Assembly (NCBI GenBank): GCA_964392365.1
Contig: CAYMPH010000026.1
Location: forward strand, 1 to 37,259
Origin: CAYMPH01 sp964392365
GTDB taxonomy: Bacteria; Spirochaetota; UBA4802; UBA5550
Direction: 5' to 3'
Length of the DNA: 37,259 nucleotides
The translations under genes were made by a program, and so were the position numbers. Below the pieces are notes generated by a model, which was not told the DNA's origin, searched no databases, and was given only the letters and a program-made list of their open reading frames with translations. Position 1 is the first letter of the stretch. Each line of letters begins with the position of its first letter. This document shows, in pieces, positions 6,234 to 14,150 of this stretch.

Positions 6234-8729
6234 ATGATAAAATTTGAACATCCATTAGAAATACTGCAGCTTCTTATTCCTTCATTAAGTGTGGGAGTTC
6301 TTCTCATTGGAATTATTTTATTTTCATATATTTATAAAATAGCAAAGAAAAAAGTTTATCTTTCAATCTTTGTCCTGGCAGTTTTATCTATTTTTTTTGT
6401 TATAGGAGAATTAGGTGTCTTATTTTTCGGCGGGTGGTTTTTTGATCAGAATACCGGGAGACAATTTCATAGAATTGAGCAAACAGCCGGGGTTTTTTAT
6501 ATTTTTGCAATCCCATATTTTTTATATCATATAATTGATCTGAAGCGCGGGTGGAAGAAATTTAATAAATACTTAGCTTTTGCCGGCTTAATAATATCTT
6601 TGTTTATAGCATTATGCGCTTTTATTATTCCGGATAGTTTTATATCTCTGGTTGCACAAAAAGAATCATATCTTAAATCTGCAGCTGATTACGGCAGAGG
6701 AAAAGAAGGACCATTGTATCAGCTCAGGGATCTGATTCTCGGTTTACTGATGATTTATAGTTTTATTTGTTTAATATATGAAATAAAAGTAAATAAAGGT
6801 TTTAAATATAAAATTTTTATTTTTATAGGTCTGGTAATTGCAATTATCGGAGCTGTTGAAGATATATTATTTGTTTATTACGATGTTCATTTCGGGTTGT
6901 TCCCTGATTCAAACTTTTCGAGATTTACACTCGGCATAACTCTTTTTGTCTCATTTACAATGGCAGGATTGATAAAACAATTTCTAGATCAGTCTCTTGA
7001 GTCGGAAATCTCTTGCCGAAATATGAATAATGCATACAAGGCTCTTGAAAGCAGCGAAGGTAAATTCAGGCAGCTTGCTGAAAATATCAACGAGGTTTTC
7101 ATAATATTTGATTTTATAAATAAAGCTGTTTTATATGTATCGCCTGCATTTGAAAAAATCTGGGATAAGCCTTCAGCAATGCTTTTTGATGATCCATATT
7201 CCTGGATGGAGAGTGTTCATCCGGATGATAAAGTGCACGTTGAAAGTTTAAGCAAAGTTGCACCGAAAGACGGGAAAATAGATTATGAATACAGAATCAT
7301 TACCAAAGGCGGGGAGATTAAATGGATCAGTGATCACATTTTCTCAATCAGAAATGAGAAAGGTGAAGTTTACAGGCTTGCGCGTATTATAAAAGATATA
7401 ACAGACAGGAAAAAAAGTGAGGATGAGCTTACTTATATGGCTTATCATGATGTTATAACAGATATTCCTAACAGGCGGGCGTTTTTTGAAAAGTTTGAAG
7501 ATCTTATAAAACAGGCGAACAGGAATAAATCAGCAGTTAATATAGCTGTTTTCTATATGAATCTGGATAGATTCAAATATATAAATGAGTCAATGGGGCA
7601 TGAAGTTGGCGATCAGGTCTTAAGAAAAATTTCCAATAGAATAAAACTTTCTCTAAGGGACAGTGATTATTTATATAGAATCGGCGGAGATGAATTCAGT
7701 GTTATTCTTCATAATATATCGCAGGATATTGATTCAGGAAAAGTAGCGCAGAAATTACTTGAAGCTGTTTCAAGACCAATGAAAATAGAGGAAAGGGATA
7801 TATTTCTTGGAATAAGCATTGGTATAAGCGTATATCCAAAAGACGGTAATGATGCATTCGGATTAGTTAAAAATTCGGATATTGCACTTCAGAATGCCAA
7901 GCAGGAAAGAAACACTTATAAATTTTATAATGAGGAAATGAACAGGAAATCTTCAGATAAAATTGAAATTGAAAAAAATCTTCACTACGCTTTGGAAAAA
8001 GAACAGTTTAAGTTATATTACCAGCCGTTTGTGAGTTTCAATGGAAATATAATCGGCATGGAAGCATTAATAAGGTGGAATCACCCTGAGCTTGGCTTTA
8101 TACCTCCGGATAAATTTATTCCAATAGCTGAATCAACAGGGCAGATTATGAAAATCGGCGACTGGACTTTACAGGTTGCCTGCAGGCAGATTAAGGAGTG
8201 GCACAAGGCCGGCTTTGAGTCACTCCGTGTTGCAGTGAATCTTTCTGCAAGGCAGTTTCTTGATGAAGATCTTGTTGCTAAAATAGAAGAAATTATCAGG
8301 CAGACAAATATCAGCCCTGCATCTCTTGAGCTTGAAATAACAGAAAGCAGCGTAATGGAAAATCCGGACGAAGCGATCATCAAGATAAACCAGCTTTATG
8401 ATAAAGGCATTACATTTTCGATAGACGATTTCGGAACAGGTTATTCTTCTTTGAGTTATCTTAAAAAATTCAAGGTAAATCATCTGAAGGTAGACAGGTC
8501 TTTTATCAAGGATATAATTACGGATCAGAGCAATACTCAGATAACCAAAGCAATAATTGATATGGCCCACAATTTAAAAATGAAGGTTATTGCCGAAGGT
8601 GTTGAAACCGTTGAGCAGAAAGATTTTCTGACGTCAATAAAATGCGATATAATGCAGGGTTATCTTTTCAGCAGACCTGTTCCTGCAGATGATTTTATGA
8701 AACTGCTGAAGATCGGGGATTTCAAGTAA
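6234..8729 (+). CDS. 7TM-PAS-GGDEF-EAL c-di-GMP signalling protein
   Basis: An 831-residue membrane protein. About seven hydrophobic segments (roughly 13-34, 42-64, 85-101, 114-134, 163-183, 192-215, 229-248) form an N-terminal sensor. A PAS domain follows (about 275-392), then a GGDEF domain (about 400-565; GGDEF at 484-488) and an EAL domain (about 580-830). The EAL site is intact: E610-A-L, N669 in NLS, E701/E704 in ELEITES, D731-D732 in DDFGTGYSS, K752, E788. Phosphodiesterase activity (c-di-GMP to pGpG) is therefore expected. The GGDEF domain has Asn443 where the first metal-binding Asp of D-L-D-x-F-K should be, so cyclase activity is doubtful. No SD is visible. TAA is followed directly by the TTG of the next gene. 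Confidence 0.92.
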   Translation: MIKFEHPLEILQLLIPSLSVGVLLIGIILFSYIYKIAKKKVYLSIFVLAVLSIFFVIGELGVLFFGGWFFDQNTGRQFHRIEQTAGVFYIFAIPYFLYHIIDLKRGWKKFNKYLAFAGLIISLFIALCAFIIPDSFISLVAQKESYLKSAADYGRGKEGPLYQLRDLILGLLMIYSFICLIYEIKVNKGFKYKIFIFIGLVIAIIGAVEDILFVYYDVHFGLFPDSNFSRFTLGITLFVSFTMAGLIKQFLDQSLESEISCRNMNNAYKALESSEGKFRQLAENINEVFIIFDFINKAVLYVSPAFEKIWDKPSAMLFDDPYSWMESVHPDDKVHVESLSKVAPKDGKIDYEYRIITKGGEIKWISDHIFSIRNEKGEVYRLARIIKDITDRKKSEDELTYMAYHDVITDIPNRRAFFEKFEDLIKQANRNKSAVNIAVFYMNLDRFKYINESMGHEVGDQVLRKISNRIKLSLRDSDYLYRIGGDEFSVILHNISQDIDSGKVAQKLLEAVSRPMKIEERDIFLGISIGISVYPKDGNDAFGLVKNSDIALQNAKQERNTYKFYNEEMNRKSSDKIEIEKNLHYALEKEQFKLYYQPFVSFNGNIIGMEALIRWNHPELGFIPPDKFIPIAESTGQIMKIGDWTLQVACRQIKEWHKAGFESLRVAVNLSARQFLDEDLVAKIEEIIRQTNISPASLELEITESSVMENPDEAIIKINQLYDKGITFSIDDFGTGYSSLSYLKKFKVNHLKVDRSFIKDIITDQSNTQITKAIIDMAHNLKMKVIAEGVETVEQKDFLTSIKCDIMQGYLFSRPVPADDFMKLLKIGDFK

Positions 8730-9224
8730 TTGAAAAAATATAAAATCCTGTCATATATAGCTGAATTTTTTATTCTGATATTAATCGTCTGGGGTGTTTC
8801 AAAATGGCAGGGACGGAATCTGGTCAGCCGGAATGAACAGGCTCCGGGATTTTCGCTTAAAACAGTCACAGGCCTGGATATATCTTCTGAATCATTGAAA
8901 GGCAAAAAAACAGTTATTTATTTTTTCTCCCCGTGGTGCTCTGTCTGCAAATTAAGTTCAGGTAATATTACTGCAGTAAAAAATTCTGTAAAAGATATTA
9001 ATATTATTGCAATCGCATTATCCTGGGATAAACCTGAAGATGTTCAGAAATTTATAGTAGAGCATAATCTTGATGTGCCGGTTATTTTAGGCGATGATGC
9101 AATTGGAGCGAAATATAAAATTGAAGCATTCCCGACAATTTACATACTTGACGGAAAAGGCCGCATAATAAACTCTCTTGTCGGCTATACAACGGTGTTA
9201 GGCCTCCGGCTCAGACTATTATAA
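8730..9224 (+). CDS. TlpA/ResA-like membrane-anchored thioredoxin
   Basis: A 164-residue thioredoxin-fold protein anchored by one N-terminal transmembrane helix (about 8-24), with the catalytic domain outside the inner membrane. The active site is WCSVC (Cys70 and Cys73), preceded by YFFSPW, and the cis-proline segment FPTIYI (Pro135) is present. The order matches TlpA/ResA/ScsD-type oxidoreductases, which reduce or exchange disulfides in the periplasm. Translation starts at TTG 8730, directly abutting the stop of the GGDEF-EAL gene, so the genes are coupled; a GGGG stretch lies about 12 nt upstream. Substrates are unknown. It is followed after 18 nt by a 56-residue protein. Confidence 0.88.
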   Translation: MKKYKILSYIAEFFILILIVWGVSKWQGRNLVSRNEQAPGFSLKTVTGLDISSESLKGKKTVIYFFSPWCSVCKLSSGNITAVKNSVKDINIIAIALSWDKPEDVQKFIVEHNLDVPVILGDDAIGAKYKIEAFPTIYILDGKGRIINSLVGYTTVLGLRLRLL

Positions 9225-9242
9225 ATACAGGAGATTTGTAAA

Positions 9243-9413
9243 ATGGAAAAAATTGAATCTGCAATAAAATCAAAGATTGATGAAAATAATAAAATAACCT
9301 GCAAAGATGCACTTAATATTGCAAATGAATTGAATGTGAGTCCCGGGTCAGTAGGTAAAGCTGCGAACAATCTTAAAGTAAAAATCAAAGGATGCCAGTT
9401 AGGCTGTTTTTAA
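9243..9413 (+). CDS. 56-residue HTH-like protein with C-terminal CQLGCF motif
   Basis: A very short gene (56 residues) with a good SD (GGAG, about 9 nt before ATG 9243). The sequence reads as three helices: an N-terminal helix, then CKDALNIANELNVSPGSVGK, which has a helix-turn-helix-like pattern (helix, NVSPGSV turn, recognition-like helix), and a last strand VKIKGCQLGCF. Cysteines are at 20, 51 and 55. I have an impression of small proteins ending in ...CQLG-F with a similar HTH core in anaerobes and archaea, but I cannot name the family or its role. A DNA-binding or metal-sensing role (Cys51-x3-Cys55) is inference. It overlaps the next gene by one base (TAATG), so it is embedded in the thioredoxin-protease operon. 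Confidence 0.75.
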   Translation: MEKIESAIKSKIDENNKITCKDALNIANELNVSPGSVGKAANNLKVKIKGCQLGCF

Positions 9414-10357
9414 TGAATTTTAAAATGTCTTTAATTCAAAAGTTTAAAAACTATTCATACAGATTAAATAATGGAATTCCAGAAGGTTTTGAGCCTGATA
9501 TGATAGCCAGGCCTTCAGCAAAAATCAGTCCATTAATTAATTTAATATTATTTGGCGCGACTTTCCTGACAACAACCCACGCCGGCATGAGCTCAACAGG
9601 TGATTTTTCTTCTGATATTCTTCACGGGTTAAAATTTTCACTAACTCTTCTCGCAATTATTTCAGCTCATGAATTCGGACATTATTTTGCTGCAAGAAAA
9701 TTCGGAATTGAATCAACTCTTCCATTTTATATCCCGCTCCCGACATTATTCGGTCAATTGGGAATTGGTACTATGGGTGCTGTTATTAAAATTACTTCGC
9801 CGATTCCGGACAGAAGAGCTCTTCTGTATGTAGGTGCCATGGGGCCGATTGCCGGTTTTATCGTAGCTCTTGCAGCAGCTGTTTACGGAATTTCTGTTTC
9901 AGTTATAGATTTTGTCCCAAAAGTAACTGCAGGTGAATTTCCTGTATTCGGAGATTCTTTTCTTTTCGCTATGCTTACGAAAATTATTCACGGGACAGTT
10001 CCTGCTGGAAAAGATCTGTATCTGTCACCGTTTGCCTGGGCATCGTGGATCGGTTTTCTGATAACAGGTTTGAATCTTATGCCGATGGGTCAGCTCGATG
10101 GAGGGCACATTCTCTATTCAATGTTCGGCAGCAGGCAGAAATTTGCAGGATGGGCAATGGTTCTGTTTCTCGTAATATTTTCTTTTTTCTGGCCGGGATG
10201 GATTGTATGGATAATCCTCACATTTGTTTTTCTTATGATTGCACATCCGCCGGTTCAGGATGTTGGAAACCTTACAAAGTTCGATTATTTTATCGGGATA
10301 CTATGTATTGTGATTTTCTTTCTGACTTTTATACCGAAGCCGATAGATTTTGTTTAG
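9413..10357 (+). CDS. Site-2 protease (M50) family membrane metalloprotease
   Basis: An intramembrane zinc metalloprotease-like protein of 314 residues with about seven hydrophobic segments. The zinc motif HEFGH (86-90) lies in a membrane helix, and the third ligand is the Asp of NLMPMGQLDGGH. The pattern resembles the EGY1-like, PDZ-less branch of site-2 proteases found in plants and many bacteria. Start choice: ATG 9413 overlaps the stop of the 56-residue gene (TAATG) and has AGG 9 nt upstream; an in-frame ATG at 9392 would add seven residues but overlaps the small gene by 22 nt. Substrates (membrane-bound anti-sigma factors or signal peptide remnants) are unknown. It converges on the foldase gene with only 8 nt between stops. 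Confidence 0.88.
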   Translation: MNFKMSLIQKFKNYSYRLNNGIPEGFEPDMIARPSAKISPLINLILFGATFLTTTHAGMSSTGDFSSDILHGLKFSLTLLAIISAHEFGHYFAARKFGIESTLPFYIPLPTLFGQLGIGTMGAVIKITSPIPDRRALLYVGAMGPIAGFIVALAAAVYGISVSVIDFVPKVTAGEFPVFGDSFLFAMLTKIIHGTVPAGKDLYLSPFAWASWIGFLITGLNLMPMGQLDGGHILYSMFGSRQKFAGWAMVLFLVIFSFFWPGWIVWIILTFVFLMIAHPPVQDVGNLTKFDYFIGILCIVIFFLTFIPKPIDFV

Positions 10358-10365
10358 GTAAAAAA

Positions 10366-11208
10366 TTAATTATGGTCAGGGATTCCCTTTTTTCTCAGTG
10401 CTTCCTGCTCATTATGCAATTCAAGCTGATCTAAACGTGATGCTTCATCCGGAGTAAATATTTCACTTCTGAATTTTCTCATCATTTCTTTTTGCTGCTC
10501 GGGATTTAATTCCAGAAGATCTTTTTTATATAGCCTCAATTTCAGATTATACCTGTCCATTTCACTCATTTCAATTTTTTCGCCTGATTCATCCCAGATT
10601 TTGTTCTGGAGAGAGCTTATCTTCTGTTCTTTTTCTTTCCCATACATATTAGGATCTTTTGCAATTTCATTATGAATAAGCTGATATTCATACATCCGTA
10701 CTTCTTCGCCGAAGAGATTATCAGCGAGCTCCTTGCTGAAAAAATTCTCCCGGTGCTTCTGAATTTCGCTAAGAAGTTCAAGAGCCTCTGAAGCAGTCTT
10801 AGGCTGTTCCCGTTTAAAAAAGTCTTTTCTGGGTAAATCCATTTCATATTTTGTAAATTTTTTATACAGTTCGAGAAATTCCTGTGCTTTGTCTTCTCCG
10901 TACTTGCTGATAAGATATTTTAAAACTTCGGAATAATGACTGTCGAGATCATCATTTTGAAATTTGAATTGGAGAAATTTGAACAGGTCTATAGTAAATT
11001 TGTTGGCAATATCTTTGCTGAATTTTTCTGCAAAAAAAAGTTCATCCGGAATTACTTCGTTTGAACTTGTTTTACCTGTTCCGAGAAAACGGTCGAGTTT
11101 TTCAGTTGCATCAACATGTTTTTCTGTACCAGGCCTGATTAAAAGTATTGCAATTATAAGACCGGCTGCAGCAATTCCTATTAAAAGGATTTTTTTATTT
11201 TTTGTCAT
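10366..11208 (-). CDS. Lipase-specific foldase (Lif/LifO-type secretion chaperone)
   Basis: A 280-residue inner-membrane-anchored periplasmic chaperone (transmembrane helix about 7-24, then a linker, then an all-helical domain). The pattern of repeated short helices matches Lif: LADNLFGEEVRMYEYQLIHN (161-180), a KEKEQKISSLQNKIW helix, and a C-terminal FTPDEASRLDQLE. Lif folds its cognate class I lipase in the periplasm before type II secretion. The family motif RxxFDY(F/C)L(S/T)A should lie near residues 73-81 but reads DLFKFLQF here, so it is degenerate. Its gene is downstream of the lipase on the same strand, the usual lipA-lipB order. An SD (GGAAAG) precedes ATG 11208. Confidence 0.82.
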   Translation of the reverse strand: MTKNKKILLIGIAAAGLIIAILLIRPGTEKHVDATEKLDRFLGTGKTSSNEVIPDELFFAEKFSKDIANKFTIDLFKFLQFKFQNDDLDSHYSEVLKYLISKYGEDKAQEFLELYKKFTKYEMDLPRKDFFKREQPKTASEALELLSEIQKHRENFFSKELADNLFGEEVRMYEYQLIHNEIAKDPNMYGKEKEQKISSLQNKIWDESGEKIEMSEMDRYNLKLRLYKKDLLELNPEQQKEMMRKFRSEIFTPDEASRLDQLELHNEQEALRKKGIPDHN

Positions 11209-11287
11209 GGTCTTTCCGCCAGATTGGTTTAAACATTTTATAATCTATCAATAATTATAGATATTTTTGAAGCGTGCTTTAAATAAT

Positions 11288-11318
11288 ATAGCTCCAGTCA
11301 TATACAGACTGGAGCTAT
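11288..11318 (-). terminator. 12-bp hairpin between lipase and foldase genes
   Basis: A perfect 12-bp inverted repeat (ATAGCTCCAGTC, 11288-11299, with GACTGGAGCTAT, 11307-11318) has a 7-nt loop. On the minus strand it is followed by only ATTATTT. It may be a leaky terminator or an mRNA-stabilising hairpin that lets the lipase be made in excess of the foldase. Confidence 0.5.
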
Positions 11319-11339
11319 AGTCAATAATTTATCTTGAGA

Positions 11340-12731
11340 TCAGTATCCTCTTGTTTTAAGATCAGATACAATGCTTACGTGAAATTCGCGTGCATTGAAT
11401 CCAGGTGTAAATCCCGGGAATATAAGAATACCGCGGTCAACTATGCCGAAATGTGTTACACCTCCGCACCATGATGCTCCTGATTGTTCGCCTTTATAAT
11501 TTGCGTATTTTGCAGATTCAACCCAGACTGCTCCGTCGTTTGGTGATTCGCCGGCCTGGCTTAAGCTCATGCATGCTCCTGTTGCCTGTAAAGCAAGATC
11601 AAGAACAATGCCTTTAATTCTTGCAGCATAACTCTGGGTATAGATGCCTGAACGGCCGCTTGCAAGGGAATCCACACTGTTAACGCTTGTATTAAAATCT
11701 GCCATTACTGAACGCTTTAACTGGTTTGCCGCTGCTATTGTATCCGGTGAGTCGTCACCCTGTACTATCATTCCGATTACATTGATTATGTTTCCGACAA
11801 AAGGCTGTGCCCAGGTTGGTATGGCGCCTAAAATAATTTCAGCAAGAACGCTTCCTTTCATAGGACTTGCAAGACAAGTGAATGAAGCAACCCAGGAAAT
11901 TGTTTCAGGGTAAAGTTTAAACATATATCGTGTATCAATTCCGCCTTTTGAATGAGCAATGATATTAACTTTTGTAACATTATATTTAGCTTTAACAGCC
12001 GCAATTTTGTTTTTAAGCTGGAGTGCGTTTTCAGAACCGGTTGACCACGCATCCTGTTCTCCGCCTTCGACTTTAGCGCCGCGTGAACGGAGATAATTCG
12101 GGATTCTTCCAAAATAATTAAAACCTATTGTTGAATCACCAAGTGCAACTCCATGAACTAAAATAACAGGATATTTTGTGCTGCATGAAGTTCCGCTGCT
12201 GGATACTCCATCAAGTGGAGCGGTTGTTGGGATAAACTTCCAGCGCTGATTATCCCCTCCATTCCATGTGTACTGGTGGACATGGGTGCCATTGGCTGTT
12301 GAACCATATTGAACAATTACAACCTTTCCGCTGCTTTTTACTGTGATTTTATAATAACCTGTTTCAACAAGTTCAATTTTAAATTTCTGATTAGCTGTAT
12401 CTGATGTTTTAACTGTATATTGAATAATATCAGCGTCGTTTGATGTTGATGCTCCCTGAACATCCATGCATTTTTCAGTTGATTTATTAACAATTCTATA
12501 ATATCCATCCTGCTCGTCGTACTGAAGATGAAAAACCTGATTCCAGGCCCCATTACTTTCATATTGAATTATCTGAGCCCCGTCACTTGTAGAAGCTCCG
12601 GAAATATCCATAAGTTTTCCGCTGTGTTTTGCCTGAATTTTATAATAACCGTCGGGAAGAACCTGGCTGAAAAGCGGAATTGAAACTGCCATTAAAAATA
12701 TAAATGAGAAAAGAAATGCTATTTTTTTCAT
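11340..12731 (-). CDS. Secreted class I lipase with N-terminal ricin-type lectin domain
   Basis: A 463-residue exported lipase. It has a signal peptide (about 1-22, ending PLFSQ), a beta-trefoil lectin-like domain (about 27-168) of three ~45-residue repeats each starting D/TGYY-I and ending in Q-F/W, a Ser-rich linker (about 170-184), and an alpha/beta-hydrolase lipase (185-463). Catalytic residues: oxyanion HG at 193-194 (ILVHGV), nucleophile Ser261 in AHSKGG, Asp399 in SPNDGAVW, His427 in GVTHFG. These match Pseudomonas/Burkholderia-type class I lipases, which need a Lif foldase; one is encoded next. Start chosen at ATG 12731 because AAGGAGG precedes it and a signal peptide follows; an upstream ATG at 12818 lacks both. 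The lectin may bind surface polysaccharide. Confidence 0.9.
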   Translation of the reverse strand: MKKIAFLFSFIFLMAVSIPLFSQVLPDGYYKIQAKHSGKLMDISGASTSDGAQIIQYESNGAWNQVFHLQYDEQDGYYRIVNKSTEKCMDVQGASTSNDADIIQYTVKTSDTANQKFKIELVETGYYKITVKSSGKVVIVQYGSTANGTHVHQYTWNGGDNQRWKFIPTTAPLDGVSSSGTSCSTKYPVILVHGVALGDSTIGFNYFGRIPNYLRSRGAKVEGGEQDAWSTGSENALQLKNKIAAVKAKYNVTKVNIIAHSKGGIDTRYMFKLYPETISWVASFTCLASPMKGSVLAEIILGAIPTWAQPFVGNIINVIGMIVQGDDSPDTIAAANQLKRSVMADFNTSVNSVDSLASGRSGIYTQSYAARIKGIVLDLALQATGACMSLSQAGESPNDGAVWVESAKYANYKGEQSGASWCGGVTHFGIVDRGILIFPGFTPGFNAREFHVSIVSDLKTRGY

Positions 12732-12737
12732 AAAAAT

Positions 12738-12744
12738 CCTCCTT
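12738..12744 (-). promoter_or_regulatory. Shine-Dalgarno fixing the lipase start
   Basis: AAGGAGG, 6-7 nt before ATG 12731, is a full match to the anti-SD. It decides against the longer reading frame starting at 12818. Confidence 0.85.
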
Positions 12745-12760
12745 AAAAAATAATAAGAAA

Positions 12761-12776
12761 AACCGTCCAGACGGTT
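12761..12776. promoter_or_regulatory. Operator-like inverted repeat upstream of the lipase
   Basis: AACCGTC-CA-GACGGTT is a perfect 7-2-7 inverted repeat about 30 nt upstream of the lipase start codon. It may be a repressor site or a small leader hairpin. Confidence 0.4.
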
Positions 12777-12890
12777 GATAAGAAAAAATAGCACATAATT
12801 GAAAATGTGTCGTCTCAAAAGCAGATATCTGAAAATGAGAATTGATTAATTGATATTAAATTTGATAAAAGATGAATGGTTTATTGATTT

Positions 12891-12916
12891 TCAAAGGGAT
12901 TAATCAAAGGGATTAA
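12891..12916. repeat. 13-nt exact tandem duplication
   Basis: TCAAAGGGATTAA occurs twice in a row (12891-12903 and 12904-12916). A recent slippage event or paired regulator sites could explain it. Confidence 0.7.
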
Positions 12917-12972
12917 GCAGAAAAATTGATAAATTGTGATGATAATATGATGTTTTATTAAAAAAGGAAGTT

Positions 12973-13040
12973 GCTCTGACCCCCTCATGCTTCGGCTCAG
13001 CTCACCATTAGTGAATAGGGCTCTGACCCTGGAACTGGAT
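12973..13040. repeat. REP-like hairpin family, copy flanked by GCTCTGACC
   Basis: The loop TCGGCTCAGCTC (12992-13003) sits between arms ATGCT and ACCAT, which pair except for one C/C mismatch. GCTCTGACC flanks both sides (12973 and 13019). The layout matches the copies at 14287 and 16322. Confidence 0.7.
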
Positions 13041-13123
13041 ATTAAAATTTGAATATTTACAACAGAATCGTAAATTTTTTTCAATTTTTACTCTGTTATT
13101 CGTATTAATATATGAGGAATAAT

Positions 13124-14005
13124 ATGAAGAAAAAAAACAATGCGCACGATTCAGGATATAAAAAACTATTCTCCAATCATGTGTTTGTCAGACAGCTTCT
13201 TACCAGTTTTGTTAATGAGGACTGGATAAACAATATTGAATACAGCACTCTTGAAAAAATAGATAAAAGTTTCATTTCCGACGAATTTGCTGAAAGGGAA
13301 TCCGATCTCATATATAAAGCAAAATATAAAGGGAAAGAAATTTATATTTTTATACTTCTTGAGTTTCAATCTACAGTGGATAGATTTATGTCATTGAGAA
13401 TGCTCCGCTATATTATAGAATTATATGAAGATCTAGTTAAAAATCTTAAACTAAAAACCCTGCCTGCTGTATTTCCGGTTATGCTTTACAACGGAGAAAA
13501 GAAGAGGACAGCTCCTGAGGAATTATGTATTTTAATAGAGAGTTCAATACCTGAAAAATATATTCCTGAATTCAGATATTTTAAAATTGCAGAAAATGAG
13601 TTTAGTAAAGATTTTCTGAAAAGTCTGAAAAATTCTGTTGCAGCTTTGTTTTATACAGAAAATCTTTCAGAGGATGGTCTTCAAAAAGAGATTGAAATAA
13701 TAATTGAACTATTAAAAAAAGAAAGGCCTGATGAAGTTAAACTTTTTATAAACTGGTTTAAATATATATTTCAGGACAGAAAAGAACTCGTTAATGAAGT
13801 CCAGGAAATAGTAGAGGTAAAAACAATGTTAAGCACAACAGTTAAAAGATATGGGGAAAAGCTTTTACAGGAAGGGAAACTTGAAGGAAAACTTGAAAAA
13901 GCTTTTGAAACTGCCAGAGCTTTATTAAAAGAAAATATGTCTGTAAAAAAAATCTCTGAAATTACAGGACTTTCTCCTGGAGAAATTGAGAAACTTATAG
14001 TGTAA
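13124..14005 (+). CDS. Rpn-family PD-(D/E)XK nuclease / transposase-like protein
   Basis: A 293-residue protein of the Rpn (recombination-promoting nuclease, formerly transposase_31/YhgA-like) family. The N-terminus AHDSGYKKLFSN and the nuclease core with Asp61 (ERESDLIYK) and Glu80-x-Gln82 (LLEFQS) are the family's PD-(D/E)XK signature. The C-terminal tail has the usual charged GKLEGKLEKA helix and a small SVKKISEITGLSPGEIEKL HTH-like end. Family members cut DNA and promote RecA-independent recombination, and multiply in genomes. Start chosen at ATG 13124, with GAGGAA just upstream; ATG 13112 is SD-less. It sits among hairpin repeats and is followed after 7 nt by an 18-bp hairpin. Terminal inverted repeats were not found. 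Confidence 0.85.
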   Translation: MKKKNNAHDSGYKKLFSNHVFVRQLLTSFVNEDWINNIEYSTLEKIDKSFISDEFAERESDLIYKAKYKGKEIYIFILLEFQSTVDRFMSLRMLRYIIELYEDLVKNLKLKTLPAVFPVMLYNGEKKRTAPEELCILIESSIPEKYIPEFRYFKIAENEFSKDFLKSLKNSVAALFYTENLSEDGLQKEIEIIIELLKKERPDEVKLFINWFKYIFQDRKELVNEVQEIVEVKTMLSTTVKRYGEKLLQEGKLEGKLEKAFETARALLKENMSVKKISEITGLSPGEIEKLIV

Positions 14006-14012
14006 CGACACT

Positions 14013-14054
14013 CTTAAGGAGGACTGCTTTTACGGGAAAGCAGTCCTCCTTAAG
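14013..14054. terminator. 18-bp perfect hairpin just after the Rpn gene
   Basis: CTTAAGGAGGACTGCTTT (14013-14030) and its exact complement (14037-14054) enclose a 6-nt loop, starting 8 nt after the Rpn stop. No T run follows, so termination would not be of the simple intrinsic kind. It may stabilise the 3' end, or mark the end of a mobile unit. Confidence 0.5.
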
Positions 14055-14130
14055 AATCTGCCGTACAGGATGTATCAATGTCGCGAAGTCCATGGATGGA
14101 CGAGAGCGACCACCCGAAAGCCGCCGCTCA

Positions 14131-14150
14131 TCCCTCGGCATAGCTCGGGA
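14131..14150. repeat. REP-like hairpin family, TCCC/GGGA copy
   Basis: The loop TCGGCATAGCTC (14135-14146) lies between TCCC and GGGA. The stem sequence differs from the other copies but still pairs. Confidence 0.55.

Larger units (their letters stand above)
12732..13123. other. Divergent intergenic region between lipase and Rpn genes
   Basis: This 392-bp gap holds the lipase SD, an operator-like inverted repeat (12761-12776), a 13-nt tandem duplication (12891-12916), a hairpin repeat flanked by GCTCTGACC (12973-13040), and AT-rich stretches that must carry promoters for both divergent genes. No reading frame in it looks coding. Confidence 0.6.

Noticed and set aside
12732..12818. N-terminal extension of the lipase to ATG 12818
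   Set aside because: It would place a full SD inside the gene and bury the signal peptide; ATG 12731 has AAGGAGG.
12881..13084. Minus-strand frame between lipase and Rpn genes
   Set aside because: It runs through the hairpin repeat and the tandem duplication; composition is not protein-like.
13112..14054. Complete insertion sequence around the Rpn gene
   Set aside because: No terminal inverted repeats or target-site duplications found flanking the gene; only a hairpin at its 3' side.
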